The notes below the pieces were generated by a model. The model ran no database searches and was not told where the DNA came from. It worked only from the letters and a program-made list of their open reading frames with translations. Of a stretch of 64,000 nt of DNA, positions 25,545-36,041 are shown one piece after another (within the stretch, counting starts at the first letter, position 1; every line of letters begins with the position of its first letter). The position numbers and the translations under genes were made by a program. This stretch comes from Paracidovorax citrulli (GTDB taxonomy: Bacteria > Pseudomonadota > Gammaproteobacteria > Burkholderiales > Burkholderiaceae_C), in assembly GCF_900100305.1 (NCBI RefSeq), contig NZ_FNEY01000025.1, positions 18,546 through 82,545 of the forward strand, written 5' to 3'.

Positions 25545-27697
25545 TAAACTATACCCAAGCTACTTTTTGAGATCACAGGATAAGCTGTTATTGCGCGCCC
25601 GCTAGTAGAGTCAATTCCAAAATTTGCAAACTTGGTTTGCTTGTAAAAATTCGCCAAATCGCCACCAAACAGAGGGGTATTTTTTACAAAACCTTCACCA
25701 ACATTATAATCGAATTTTAAGGAGATGTAATTATTTATCGGGTTTCCTGTGCTTATGGCATATTGTTGAATACGTTCAGCGCGTTTTATCCCGTATAGCA
25801 TATCTTTATTCGAAAGAAATTGAGTGGAATCCACGGCAAATCTATTGTTCACTCCGACCATAATTTTACCATCAGGCCGCATGCCAGTAGCGGCAGAGAC
25901 GAGTTGGTCGTACAAATCAACTTGAGGAGAGTGCCTGGACATGAAATGTGCGCCTGAATTTGATGCTTCTAGCTTCTCAAGTTGGCGGCGAGCAATTTCT
26001 TCTGTTCTATCCCAAATGATGGCACGCCGCTCTTCAGCACTCAGATGGCCGTAACGCTGACGTAACTCTTCCCCACGCGACAATGTACCCTTCTCAACGC
26101 CACCTACTAATCTACTGGCCGTGGCCTCCTCAACCAAAGCCATATTCCCAGCCGCAGAAAATACCTTGCCTGCTCCTGCGGAAAGTATGCCACCTACAGC
26201 GAACCGCAGGGCATCCTCCCCCATCTTGTCTGCGCTGGTGCTTCGCAGATAGTTCACGCCACCCATCACGACTCCTCTGGCTGTTTCACCAGGGTTTGTC
26301 AGCGCATATGCTCCTCTGGCTAACGCCATCCGGCGGGCTTTGTCATCCGTTGCCAGAGTTGCCAAGTGCCTGAATCCATCAACAAAGTCATAGGCACCTT
26401 CTCCAGCGACACGCCCTAATCTGCCAAGAACCGCTGCCAGCGGGTTGGTGGCCTCTGCCTCTATCTGTGCATACTGCTCTCGCAGGTTCGTCCGGGCTTG
26501 CTCGAAACCATCTTGCGGTGCCACCCACGGAGCAAGTGCCGTGCCTACCGGCAGGCCATGCTGCAAAACCTGGATTGCCCGCGCACCACTATCCCATTCT
26601 GTATATTGCGACCACTCGTCTTGGTAAACCCCATTGCGCATTTTTCCGCCCCCCATCATCTGCGGGTCTGCAATGAGCGATGGTAAATAGGGACTCGCGG
26701 CTTGGTCACCGTAGTATTCCAGCGCATTACTGAATGTCATCGATGACTGGGGATGCGACTGCATGTAGTCGTATGCCTGCGTGATCGGATCAACTCCGGC
26801 AGCTTGATAACGCTGCGCGATGGCCTGGTTCGGATTGCCGCCGGGTTGCTGAGTCTGCGCACCTGCCAGGACATTAGCGCCGGTATCAAGGATGGCGGCG
26901 CCCATTTGTTGTCCCAGGGCGTTCCCGAAAGCATCCACAGCCACTTGCTGGATGCTCACCCGCCCGCCTCGCGCCACGGCCGCGGTCATACCCGCAGCCA
27001 TCCCGCTGAGCGTCCCTCGGGCCCAGGCGGCCCCCGTCTGGCCAAGCCCATCGAGCCACGTAGCTCCCTGCAGCGCACTCCCGGCCGCGCTGCCCGCAGC
27101 CGCGCCCGCCGCGCTCGCGGCCACACCCCGCCAATCGAAGCGGTCTTGCAACCCCGTCGCCACGCCAATGCCCTGCGTAATCAGGTTCGTCGTGCCCATC
27201 TGTACAGCGGCGCCCTGCCAGCCCGCACTGGCTCCGCTGAAGCCCGAGAAATACTCCACTCCTGAGGCAACGCCTGCACTGATCGCCGACAACGCAAGAC
27301 TCTTCCAACTGATGCCGTTCTGGGACCCCACCAGGTTACCCATCATCTGCCCTGCGAGATTGCCAATGACGGGGCCAGCAAAAATGCTGACCACGACACT
27401 GACGACGACCACAATGATCTGCCCGACGATCCCGCAGTCCCCCCCGTTCGCCGGCACCGGCAACACCGGATCCATGCTCCCCATCGCCTGGCTCGGGTCG
27501 TACGGCTGGAACGTCTCCACGCTGTTCGCATTCAGCGACAGCTTGGGCACCGTCAGCGTCTGCCCTGCCGTCAAGGCGCCATCGCCCGACACCGCCAGGC
27601 TGTTGGCGTCTGCGATGCGCCACCACAGGCTCGCATCGCCCAGCACGTTGCGCGCGATGTCCTTGAGCGTCTCGCCGCCCACCACCGTGTAGGCCAC
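25541..27697 (-). CDS. LysM-containing polymorphic-toxin-like protein, probably 5'-truncated
   Basis: 718 residues from a GTG at 27697. Residues 1-50 form a LysM-like module (YTVVGGETLKDIARNVLGD). Hydrophobic and Gly/Ala-rich helices follow (about 85-270), then a long middle region, then an AT-rich C-terminal domain of about 150 residues containing GAHFMSRHSPQVDLYDQL. Base composition drops sharply toward the C-terminus, the mosaic pattern of Rhs/CDI-type toxins with exchangeable tips. The frame stays open for 25 codons upstream to a stop at 27773-27775 without an ATG or ribosome binding site, which suggests that this is the 3' module of a larger lost gene. The toxic activity is not identifiable. 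Confidence 0.6.
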   Translation of the reverse strand: MAYTVVGGETLKDIARNVLGDASLWWRIADANSLAVSGDGALTAGQTLTVPKLSLNANSVETFQPYDPSQAMGSMDPVLPVPANGGDCGIVGQIIVVVVSVVVSIFAGPVIGNLAGQMMGNLVGSQNGISWKSLALSAISAGVASGVEYFSGFSGASAGWQGAAVQMGTTNLITQGIGVATGLQDRFDWRGVAASAAGAAAGSAAGSALQGATWLDGLGQTGAAWARGTLSGMAAGMTAAVARGGRVSIQQVAVDAFGNALGQQMGAAILDTGANVLAGAQTQQPGGNPNQAIAQRYQAAGVDPITQAYDYMQSHPQSSMTFSNALEYYGDQAASPYLPSLIADPQMMGGGKMRNGVYQDEWSQYTEWDSGARAIQVLQHGLPVGTALAPWVAPQDGFEQARTNLREQYAQIEAEATNPLAAVLGRLGRVAGEGAYDFVDGFRHLATLATDDKARRMALARGAYALTNPGETARGVVMGGVNYLRSTSADKMGEDALRFAVGGILSAGAGKVFSAAGNMALVEEATASRLVGGVEKGTLSRGEELRQRYGHLSAEERRAIIWDRTEEIARRQLEKLEASNSGAHFMSRHSPQVDLYDQLVSAATGMRPDGKIMVGVNNRFAVDSTQFLSNKDMLYGIKRAERIQQYAISTGNPINNYISLKFDYNVGEGFVKNTPLFGGDLANFYKQTKFANFGIDSTSGRAITAYPVISKSSLGIVY

Positions 27698-28018
27698 CGG
27701 GTCCAGGCTCTTGTGGCGCGGGCGGATCTGCGCAGCCTGCAGGCGGAAGTCCGCCGTGTCACGTACAGAGGCTTATTGCTCGGTCCGTGTTCTGTTCGCT
27801 CTGATACGCCTTCTATTGCAGCCCGCACGCCGGTCTGGGCCGCACGCCGTAAGCGCCGTCTTACACGCATATACACCGCATTACCCACACACGCTGCCGT
27901 GGCGTGTGCCGACGATGGGCGGCATACAACTGCCAAGGCTCCCACCCATGCCGCGACGGGCCCCGGAGCCTGTCGCCGCCCCGTCGGCTCCGCGTTCCTC
28001 GCCGGAAAGGACCCTCCC
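27698..28018. other. 321-base gap with the broken 5' edge of the toxin-like gene
   Basis: The minus-strand frame of the toxin-like gene extends to 27772 and encodes FRLQAAQIRPRHKSLDP, which reads like protein continuing upstream in a longer relative. Beyond the TAA at 27773-27775 no homologous coding sequence is seen. The plus-strand gene at 28019 has a GGAAAGGA ribosome binding site within this gap. No other feature was found. Confidence 0.45.
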
Positions 28019-28582
28019 ATGACCATGACTTTCCAGGACCTGCAGGCGAAAGCCATCGCCTGGTGCAAGGATTTCGAGCAATACAAGGACGAGTGCGTCG
28101 TCATGGCGCAGCGCCTGCGCGTGGAGTTCATCGCCCACCTGGGCGCGCGCTCGGGCGACGTAGAGTTCCACGTGCTGGACGAGCGGCTGGAGCGCATCGC
28201 CGATGAGCGCACGTCCCTCTGGCCGCGCCTGCAGGCGGGCGACGACGGGTTCCTGTATTTCGGCCTGACGCTTTTCTTCCGCGCGGACGCGCACTGCCTG
28301 GACGAGCACATCCGGGTGGGCATCCAGAAGTCGCGCACGCACTGGCGCGTGCGCTGGAACCAGAAGGAATCGGTGTATTCCACTACCGGCTCCAACACGG
28401 CCTTTTTCGACAAGCTCACCGCCATCACGATGGAGAAGTTCTCCACCCCGTTCCGGCGCATGAAGGGGCAGCTCGGCTTCGTGCCTATGCTGCAGAGCGA
28501 GCACCACGTCGTGGCCTCCGCGCCGCCGAGCCCCGCGACCGGCGCCGGGGCCAGCGCGCCCCAGGACGGCGGCGAAAGCTGA
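28019..28582 (+). CDS. Hypothetical protein, 187 residues
   Basis: Starts at the ATG at 28019, 7 bases after a GGAAAGGA. The protein is soluble with no signal peptide. It is rich in charged and aromatic residues up to about 165 (for example IRVGIQKSRTHWRVRWNQKE), then has a Pro/Ala/Ser-rich tail. I recognise no family. It lies between the toxin-like gene and Ku but has its own strand relation to Ku (both plus, 190 bases apart), so it may or may not be expressed with the repair genes. Confidence 0.75.
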   Translation: MTMTFQDLQAKAIAWCKDFEQYKDECVVMAQRLRVEFIAHLGARSGDVEFHVLDERLERIADERTSLWPRLQAGDDGFLYFGLTLFFRADAHCLDEHIRVGIQKSRTHWRVRWNQKESVYSTTGSNTAFFDKLTAITMEKFSTPFRRMKGQLGFVPMLQSEHHVVASAPPSPATGAGASAPQDGGES

Positions 28583-28772
28583 ACGGCCGCTGCGACCGCA
28601 CGCCGGACGCCCAGCGGCCGGCGGCGGTGTTGCAAATGGCGCGCGATCGCCCGCCGCCACCGTCGCGGCAGCCGGCCCGCGTCCTACAGCACGCGCCCCG
28701 CGGCCGGGCTAACGTCGTCTGCACCATGGCACCGTCGGCGAGCCGCCGCCGCGCGCCGCAAGGAGAGTCCGC

Positions 28773-29900
28773 ATGGCCGAGAAGAAAACCCGAACCTCCC
28801 GCTCCCGCACCGCCTCCGCGCCCCATGACGCGCCCTCGCGCGCCGCCACGGCCACGGGCGGGCAGGCCCCTACGTCCACCCGCGCGCTCTGGAAGGGCGC
28901 GATCAGCTTCGGCCTGGTCCATGTGCCCGTGGGCCTGTATTCGGCCACGCAGGACAGTGGCATCGATTTCGACTGGCTCGACAAGCGCAGCATGGACCCC
29001 GTCGGCTACAAGCGCATCAACAAGAAGACCGGCAAGGAAATCACGGCGGAGAACATCGTCAAGGGCGTGGAGTACGAAGATGGCCGCTACGTGGTGCTCA
29101 CGCCCGAGGAGATCGCGCAGGCCTACCCCAAGACCACCCAGACCATCGAGATCGAGGCCTTCCTGGATGCCGACGAGATCCCGTTCGTCTATCTGGAACG
29201 CCCCTATTACACGGCACCGCTGCCCCGCGGCGAGAAGGTCTATGCCCTGCTGCGCGAGGCGCTCAAGGCGAGCCACCGCGTGGGCGTGGGCAAGGTGGTG
29301 ATCCAGACCAAGCAGCACCTGGCGGTGCTCATTCCCTGCGGACGCGCGCTGGTGCTCAACCTGCTGCGCTGGGGCGGCGAGATACGCTCCTTCCAGGAAC
29401 TGAACCTGCCCCCTGCCGGAGGCAAGGCCGTGGGGCTCAAGGATGCCGAGATGCGCATGGCGCGGCAGCTGATCGACGACATGACGCAGGACTGGGATGC
29501 GGACCAGTTCCGCAACTCGTTCTCCGAAGAGATCATGAAACTCGTGGAAGCGCGCGCCCAGGCCGGCGACATCGCCGAAGTCGAACCGCTGGAGGCACCG
29601 TCGGACGCTGGCGGCGCGGACGTGGTGGACCTCACCGCCCTGCTGCGCCGCAGCCTCGAAGGCGGACGGCGCAAGGCTGCAGCGGATACGGACGAAAAGG
29701 GAGAGGACGACGGCGAGGATGAAGCGGAAGGTGGCGCGAAGGGAAGGAAAACCTCGAGCGTGCGGCACCTGCCCGCCAAGTCGGCCAAGGCACGCACCGC
29801 ATCCGACGGCGGCGCGAAGGGCAAGGCCAAGGCCCCCGCGAAGCGCGCGACCGCCAAGTCCTCCGCGAAAAGCGCCCCTGCGGGCCGCAAGGCCGCCTGA
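28773..29900 (+). CDS. ku: Ku protein for non-homologous end joining
   Basis: 375 residues. The Ku core starts at about residue 37 with RALWKGAISFGLVHVPVGLY and runs to about 290; the KRINKKTGKEI and RSFQELN segments are typical. The C-terminus (about 300-375) is rich in Lys, Ala and Ser, as in the extended bacterial Ku proteins whose tails bind DNA. The homodimer rings DNA ends and recruits LigD, whose gene starts 11 bases downstream. The first 35 residues are Ser/Thr/Arg-rich and probably disordered. Confidence 0.95.
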   Translation: MAEKKTRTSRSRTASAPHDAPSRAATATGGQAPTSTRALWKGAISFGLVHVPVGLYSATQDSGIDFDWLDKRSMDPVGYKRINKKTGKEITAENIVKGVEYEDGRYVVLTPEEIAQAYPKTTQTIEIEAFLDADEIPFVYLERPYYTAPLPRGEKVYALLREALKASHRVGVGKVVIQTKQHLAVLIPCGRALVLNLLRWGGEIRSFQELNLPPAGGKAVGLKDAEMRMARQLIDDMTQDWDADQFRNSFSEEIMKLVEARAQAGDIAEVEPLEAPSDAGGADVVDLTALLRRSLEGGRRKAAADTDEKGEDDGEDEAEGGAKGRKTSSVRHLPAKSAKARTASDGGAKGKAKAPAKRATAKSSAKSAPAGRKAA

Positions 29901-29911
29901 GCCCGCACGCC

Positions 29912-32731
29912 ATGGCACGACGCTCCAGGACCTCCGGCACTGCGCAGGAAGCGCCGCGGAAAGCGCCGCAAAAGGCGCCACCGGACGCCCTCGCAGACTA
30001 CGCCCGCAAGCGGGACTTCCGCAACACCCCCGAGCCCGGCGCGGAGCCGGGCGACGCCCTGCCCCGGGGCGCGCTGCGCTTCGTGGTGCAGAAGCACTGG
30101 GCGAGCCGCCTGCACTACGACTTCCGGCTGGAAATCGACGGCACCATGAAGAGCTGGGCGGTGCCCAAGGGCCCGAGCTTCGATCCCAGGGACAAGCGCA
30201 TGGCCGTGCAGGTCGAAGACCATCCGGTCGCCTACAACCGCTTCGAGGGCCAGATTCCCGCGCGGCAGTACGGCGCGGGCCGCGTCATCATCTGGGACAA
30301 GGGCTACTGGGTGCCGCTGGAGGACCCGGCCCGCGCGTGGCGGGCGGGCAAGCTCAAGTTCGAACTGCACGGCCACAAGCTCCAGGGCCGGTGGACGCTG
30401 GTGCGCATGCACGGCCGGGGCAACGAGCGCCAGCCGCCGTGGCTGCTCATCAAGGAGCGCGACGGCCTGGAGCGCGATGCCGTCGAGTACAGCGTGGTGG
30501 ACGCCCTGCCGGACAGCGTGAAGTCGCTGCCCGACCTGCCTGAGCCCGCGCCCGCGCGGGGCAGGCAAGCCCCTGCCCCTGCCGCCTCATCCCCCGCCCG
30601 CAGGACGGCCGCCCGCGGCAAGGCTGCGGCCTCGGCCCCCGCGCCGGCCCCGGAGCCGGCGGCAGGCAGGACTGCTCGGGCCGGAACGTCCCCGCGCCCG
30701 AAGAAGGCGGCCCTGCCCGCGGCGCTGGCGCCGCAACTGGCCACCCTGGTGGACGGCCCGCCCACCGACCTGGCCGAATGGATGTTCGAGCTCAAGTTCG
30801 ACGGCTACCGCATCCTCGCCCGGATCGAAGGCGGCGAGGTGCGCCTCATCACCCGCAACGGCAACGACTGGACCCACCGCATGCCCGGCCTGGCGCGCGC
30901 CGTGCGTGCCCTGCCGGTGGAGTCCGGCTGGATCGATGGCGAAATCGTGGTGCCCGACCGGCACGGCATTCCGGATTTCCAGGCGCTGCAGAACGCCTTC
31001 GAGAGCGGGCGCCGGCCCGGACGCAGCGCGGCGGGCAGCCCGGACGACGGCGCGGTGGACCGCAGCGGCCTGGTCTTCTATGTCTTCGATCTGCCCTTCC
31101 TCAACGGCCATGACCTGCGGGGCCTGCCGCTGGCAGAGCGCAGGCAGGCGTTGCGCACGCTCGTGGCCGAGGCCGGCAGCGATACGGTGCGCTTCAGCGA
31201 CGCGTTCGAGGCATCGCCCGGCGAGCTGATCGCCTCGGCTTGCCGGCTCGGCTTCGAGGGCGTGATCGGCAAGCGCGTGTCGTCGGCCTACGGGTCCGGC
31301 CGGTCGGCCGACTGGATCAAGCTCAAGTGCGGGCAGCGGCAGGAGTTCGTGATCGGTGGCTATACCGACCCGCAGGGCACGCGCACCGGCCTCGGCTCGC
31401 TGCTGCTGGGCGTGCATGGCGACGACGGGCAGTTGCACTATGCCGGCAACGTGGGCTCCGGCTTCAGCGAGCGCACCTTGACGACGCTGCTCGGGCTGCT
31501 GCGCTCACTCGCCGCAGACCGCAGTCCCTTCGCCGAAGGCACGCAGGTGGGCCGCAAGGCGCACTGGGTCAAGCCGCAACTGCTCGCGGAGGTGGCCTTC
31601 GCGGGCTGGACGCAGACGCGCCATGTCCGCCAGGCGGTGTTTCGCGGCCTGCGCGAGGACAAGCCCCCGCGCGAGATCGTGCGCGAGACGCCCGCACCGG
31701 CCGCCACGGTGGCGGGCCCGTCCCCCACCCCGCCGGCCGCTCCACGCCCGGCTTCATCCGAAGCCACGCCCTCCAGGGCCCGCTCCACCATGACCTCCCG
31801 CAGAACCGCATCCGCCCCCTCGCCCGCCTCCCCGCCCTCTTCGCTGCGCGTGACCCACGGCGACCGCGTGATCGATGCCGCGAGCGGAACCACCAAGCTG
31901 GACCTGGTGCGCTACTACGCGCTGGTCGCGCCCCTGATGATGGAACACCTGCGCCAGCGCCCCGTCTCGGTCGTGCGGGCTCCGGAAGGCGTGGGCGGGG
32001 AGCTCTTCTTCCAGAAGCATCCGGAGCACGGATCGGTGGACGGCGTGCGGACGCTGGACCCGGCGCTGGACCCCGGCCATCCGCCCCTGGCCGAGATCGC
32101 GGGGCCGGAAGGCCTGCCGGCCTGGGCCCAGATGAACACCATCGAGTTCCACAGCTGGAACGCCCGCAGCGACCGCATCGACCGGCCCGACCGGATGGCC
32201 TTCGACCTCGACCCCGGCGAAGGCGTGCCCTGGGACAAGGTGCAGGAGGCCACCACGCTGATGCGCGTGATGCTCACGGAGCTGGGCCTGCCGGGCTTTC
32301 TCAAGACCAGCGGGGGCAAGGGGCTGCACGTGGTCGTGCCCATCAAGCGCCTGTACGGCTGGGATGCGGTGAAGGGCTTTTCCCAGGCGGTGGTGCAGCA
32401 CATGGCGCGCACGATCCCGCAGCTGTTCGTGGCCAAGAGCGGGCCGCGCAACCGCGTGGGAAAAATCTTCGTGGACTACCTGCGCAACGGCTTCGGCGCC
32501 ACCACGGTGAGCGCATGGTCCGCCCGGGCACGACCCGGCCTGGGCATTTCCGTGCCGCTGCGCTGGGATGAACTGGGAGCGCTCTCGAGCAGCACCGAAT
32601 GGACCGTGGCCACGGTGGAAGACCGGCTGCGCGAAGGCAACGCGCCCTGGGACGGCTACGCCAAGGCGGCGGTCTCCATCACGCAGGCCATGAAGATGCT
32701 CGGGTACGAACCGCCGCGCGGCGGGCGGTGA
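29912..32731 (+). CDS. ligD: Multifunctional ATP-dependent DNA ligase D (phosphoesterase-ligase-polymerase)
   Basis: 939 residues with three domains in the Pseudomonas order. The 3'-phosphoesterase domain (about 35-190) contains SRLHYDFRLEIDG and SWAVPKGPS. The ligase domain (about 270-560) has nucleotidyl lysine K295 in ELKFDGYR. The primase-polymerase domain (about 640-935) has metal-binding D765 and D767 in FDLDPGEG. An Ala/Pro linker joins the first two domains and a Ser/Pro/Arg linker the last two. With Ku it repairs double-strand breaks. All key motifs are intact. Confidence 0.96.
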   Translation: MARRSRTSGTAQEAPRKAPQKAPPDALADYARKRDFRNTPEPGAEPGDALPRGALRFVVQKHWASRLHYDFRLEIDGTMKSWAVPKGPSFDPRDKRMAVQVEDHPVAYNRFEGQIPARQYGAGRVIIWDKGYWVPLEDPARAWRAGKLKFELHGHKLQGRWTLVRMHGRGNERQPPWLLIKERDGLERDAVEYSVVDALPDSVKSLPDLPEPAPARGRQAPAPAASSPARRTAARGKAAASAPAPAPEPAAGRTARAGTSPRPKKAALPAALAPQLATLVDGPPTDLAEWMFELKFDGYRILARIEGGEVRLITRNGNDWTHRMPGLARAVRALPVESGWIDGEIVVPDRHGIPDFQALQNAFESGRRPGRSAAGSPDDGAVDRSGLVFYVFDLPFLNGHDLRGLPLAERRQALRTLVAEAGSDTVRFSDAFEASPGELIASACRLGFEGVIGKRVSSAYGSGRSADWIKLKCGQRQEFVIGGYTDPQGTRTGLGSLLLGVHGDDGQLHYAGNVGSGFSERTLTTLLGLLRSLAADRSPFAEGTQVGRKAHWVKPQLLAEVAFAGWTQTRHVRQAVFRGLREDKPPREIVRETPAPAATVAGPSPTPPAAPRPASSEATPSRARSTMTSRRTASAPSPASPPSSLRVTHGDRVIDAASGTTKLDLVRYYALVAPLMMEHLRQRPVSVVRAPEGVGGELFFQKHPEHGSVDGVRTLDPALDPGHPPLAEIAGPEGLPAWAQMNTIEFHSWNARSDRIDRPDRMAFDLDPGEGVPWDKVQEATTLMRVMLTELGLPGFLKTSGGKGLHVVVPIKRLYGWDAVKGFSQAVVQHMARTIPQLFVAKSGPRNRVGKIFVDYLRNGFGATTVSAWSARARPGLGISVPLRWDELGALSSSTEWTVATVEDRLREGNAPWDGYAKAAVSITQAMKMLGYEPPRGGR

Positions 32732-32749
32732 TCGCCCTCCTGCCAGCTC

Positions 32750-33814
32750 TCAGGGGGCGTGGTGGTGCAGGTCGTGGGGCTCGGTGGAGGCCACCTGCCG
32801 GCCGTTCATCCCCAGTTTGGCGAGCAGTTGCACGTCGGCATCCACGTCCGGGTTGCCGGTCACCAGCAGCTTGTCGCCATAGAAGATCGAATTGGCCCCG
32901 GCCAGGAAGCACAGCGCCTGCACCGCATCGCCCATTTGCTGGCGGCCCGCCGAGAGGCGCACGCGCGCACGCGGCATGGTGATGCGCGCCACCGCGATCA
33001 CCCGCACGAAATCGAGCGGATCGACCGGATCGCTGTCGGCCAGCGGCGTGCCGGGCACACGCACCAGGCTGTTGATGGGTACGGATTCCGGGTACGGATC
33101 GAGGTTGGCGAGCTGGGCGATCAGGCCCGCGCGGTGCACCGGTGCCTCCCCCATGCCGATGATGCCGCCGCAGCAGACGCTGATGCCGGCCTCGCGCACA
33201 TGGCGCAGGGTATCGAGCCGTTCCTGGTAGGCGCGGGTGCTCACGACATCGGTGTAGTACTCGGGCGCGGTATCCAGGTTGTGGTTGTAGTAGTCCAGCC
33301 CCGCGCCCTTGAGCGCCTGGGCCTGGTGCGGCTCCAGCATGCCCAGGGTGGCGCAGGTCTGCATCCCGAGCCCCTTCACGGCGGCGATCAGCTCGCCCAC
33401 CTTCTCGATGTCGCGGTCCTTGGGCGCGCGCCACGCGGCGCCCATGCAAAAGCGCGTGGCACCGGCGTCGCGGGCGGCGCGGGCGGCGGTGGTCACCTCG
33501 TCCACGCTCATGAGCTTCTGCGCCTTCACGCCCGTGTCGAACTCGGCGGACTGCGGGCAATAGCCGCAGTTCTCGGGGCAGCCGCCCGTCTTCACCGACA
33601 GCAGCGTGGCCAGTTCGACGTCGCCCGCGGGCCAGTGCTCACGGTGCACGGACTGCGCGCGCCAGAGCAGTTCCATGAACGGCAGGTCCAGCAGTTCCTG
33701 CACGGCCTGGACGCTCCAGGTGCCGGCCGCGGGGGCAGGAGTGCGTGCGGGGCGGTGCAGTTGCACGGGAACGGCAGGGGCTTCGGGACGGATATCGGAA
33801 AGAGTGGCAGTCAT
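32750..33814 (-). CDS. bioB: Biotin synthase
   Basis: 354 residues. The radical-SAM cluster motif is C79-X3-C83-X2-C86 in [12 protein letters not shown]. Further BioB motifs are ETCxTLGML-like [22 protein letters not shown] and SIFYGDKLL. It inserts sulfur into dethiobiotin. The start at 33814 is an ATG without a good ribosome binding site; a GTG 18 bases upstream is an alternative. It is convergent with ligD and alone here, with no bioA/F/D genes; its product serves the biotin-dependent carboxylase encoded farther along the window, among others. Confidence 0.95.
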   Translation of the reverse strand: MTATLSDIRPEAPAVPVQLHRPARTPAPAAGTWSVQAVQELLDLPFMELLWRAQSVHREHWPAGDVELATLLSVKTGGCPENCGYCPQSAEFDTGVKAQKLMSVDEVTTAARAARDAGATRFCMGAAWRAPKDRDIEKVGELIAAVKGLGMQTCATLGMLEPHQAQALKGAGLDYYNHNLDTAPEYYTDVVSTRAYQERLDTLRHVREAGISVCCGGIIGMGEAPVHRAGLIAQLANLDPYPESVPINSLVRVPGTPLADSDPVDPLDFVRVIAVARITMPRARVRLSAGRQQMGDAVQALCFLAGANSIFYGDKLLVTGNPDVDADVQLLAKLGMNGRQVASTEPHDLHHHAP

Positions 33815-34124
33815 GGCAGTGGGTACGGACACAAGGTGCACGCTGGGCGCTTGGGCTGAATTCTGGAAGAGAACGGGGCCGCGTGCCAAGCCTTTGCCGC
33901 CAAAAACCCGCGCTGCCCCCGGCTGGACGAACGGCCCGTATTTTCAAACGACGTTGACGGCAGGATGCCGCCAGAAACCGGCACTTTGACGGGACTTGAA
34001 AAACCGCCGCCCCGTGCCACCGCCATCGGCACCGATCACGCCGCCATCTGCCGCCAACCTCCAGCCCAGGGCGGACGGCAGTTGCCGAAGATCACCGCAA
34101 TTGGCGCCGCAGTTGGCGCCGTGC
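33815..34124. other. 310-base gap upstream of bioB with a short direct repeat
   Basis: The bioB promoter should be here. At about 34100-34122 the 9-mer TTGGCGCCG occurs twice with three bases between; each copy contains the palindrome GGCGCC. This lies just past the premature stop of the racemase-like remnant and may mark the rearrangement that cut it. Nothing else was recognised. Confidence 0.4.
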
Positions 34125-34436
34125 TCAGTCTCCCAGCACGTTGGGCCGCAGCACGGGCATGGGAGCATGCGTGCGCGCCACCGCATCGATGCAGGGGCCG
34201 AAGGCCGAACAGGTGAACAGGATGCCCTCGGCGCCCGTGTCCACCGCGTAGCGCGCCAGCCGCGCGAACCGCTCGTGCATGGCGCCGTCGAGCCCACCTC
34301 CCCCGGCCGCGAGGTCGGCCGAGAGGCTGTCGTCCAGCAGGTTCATGCGCACGGCCTGCGGCCAGTCCCGCTCGAAGGCGCCGTTGATGGGGGCCACAGA
34401 ATGGGCCAGGGCGTGGATCAGGGCGATGCGGGGCAT
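34125..34436 (-). pseudogene. Aspartate/glutamate racemase-family protein, C-terminally truncated
   Basis: 103 residues from ATG at 34436. MPRIALIHALAHSVAPINGAF and GILFTCSAFGPCIDA are typical of the Asp/Glu/hydantoin racemase superfamily; the second segment carries the first catalytic Cys. Family members are about 210-240 residues. This one stops right after LRPN, where homologues continue into the second half with the second catalytic Cys. It is therefore most likely a truncated, inactive gene. Its start region lacks a clear ribosome binding site. Confidence 0.65.
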
Positions 34437-34529
34437 GGGGAACACAGAGTCCTTTGTCGCAGGGGCGGGCAACATTGCACCCTGCCCGTCACCATACCGT
34501 CCACCAGGGCCGTGAAGGCCGGGCCCGCG

Positions 34530-34993
<464 letters not shown>

Positions 34994-34997
<4 letters not shown>

Positions 34998-35698
34998 GGT
35001 TTTTTGATGATAAGAGACTCAGAAAATTTTCCGTCTGCCAAAGCTTTTTCCAACCTATTTGCGGTAGACCACATAAAAATACTAGGCAATATCCAAACCA
35101 CTAATATATACAACAAAATCTGATATACATGACCTCCAGTTGCGGGGGCCTTAAGTCTAACACTCGACAAATCAAAAAGGAAAATTAACAAAGAAAACAA
35201 AGAAACCTCGACTGCCACAATAAAAACAGCGTTTGAATGCTCTCTAAGATGTGAATATGTCTCCCTTAAATCCAAATTTTCTGGCTTTCGTCTTTGTATT
35301 GATGGTTTTTTATAGAAATCATAGATGCCTGCTTCGTCTTTCATGAGTCGAAAGAGCACGGAATACTGTCCAAACAACACCCATGCACTTGGCAAGGCCA
35401 GGTATAACCAAGCCGCACTTTTCCTTGTATATTCAAAATTATCTATCGGCTTCAAAAATAAGAAAATCACCCCGAAATAAATAAGTGAAACAAGAAAAAA
35501 TATAAACAATGTTCTAAATATAAAATCAAGTGACCATGCCTTAAATACTGCTTCGGCTAAATTAATTTGCAACAAAAATCTACGATGCAAGAAAACACAG
35601 AGTAACATCGCCGCGAGAAAAAATAGACTCGCAAAAATTTCAATAGAAATACTATTTAAATCATTTCTTATAAAAAAAGCAAAAACACCCAAAAACAT
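34994..35698 (-). CDS. AT-rich membrane protein, downstream part of a gene split by an in-frame stop
   Basis: 234 residues with about six hydrophobic helices and an AT-rich base composition unlike the flanking propionate genes. It is in the same frame as the 97-residue open frame at 35708-36001, with only a TGA and three codons between them, and has no ribosome binding site of its own. The hydrophobic stretch [13 protein letters not shown] begins right at the stop, so reading Trp instead of stop would give one continuous protein of about 335 residues. No family is recognised. It may be a nonsense-mutated acquired gene. Confidence 0.55.
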
Positions 35699-35707
35699 CC
35701 AAGCGAA

Positions 35708-36001
35708 TCAGAAATTTCTCGAAAAAGATTCCACCGTACCGCGTCGATATCGACCTGCATGAAGTACAGTAATTGGCGCACTACTTATATAACATAATGC
35801 GAGAGCCATTGGAAGAATTATTAAAAGATTAGCGCCCTTCAATACCCCCTTCCCATCCACAGGAGATATTCTATCCAGTGCCGACAATACGCCCCCATCC
35901 AAACCGGCAATATTATCCAAAGCCAAATATGAAAAAACCAGAGCAACAACAAATCCCGCGAAATATCGAACCAAGTAACTCTCCCACCAACGACCTTGCA
36001 T
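35708..36001 (-). CDS. AT-rich membrane protein, upstream part of the same split gene
   Basis: 97 residues: two hydrophobic helices (about 10-28 and 58-76) and a basic end RYRRGTVESFSRNF before a TGA at 35710-35708. The next 234 codons continue in the same frame. Start at the ATG at 36001, 40 bases after the stop of the carboxylase alpha subunit. Function unknown. Together with the following frame it forms a low-GC insertion between the carboxylase and epimerase-like genes. Confidence 0.5.
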   Translation of the reverse strand: MQGRWWESYLVRYFAGFVVALVFSYLALDNIAGLDGGVLSALDRISPVDGKGVLKGANLLIILPMALALCYISSAPITVLHAGRYRRGTVESFSRNF

Positions 36002-36041
36002 AAGAAGATCCTCCCATAGTTATCATAAATAAATAAATTGC

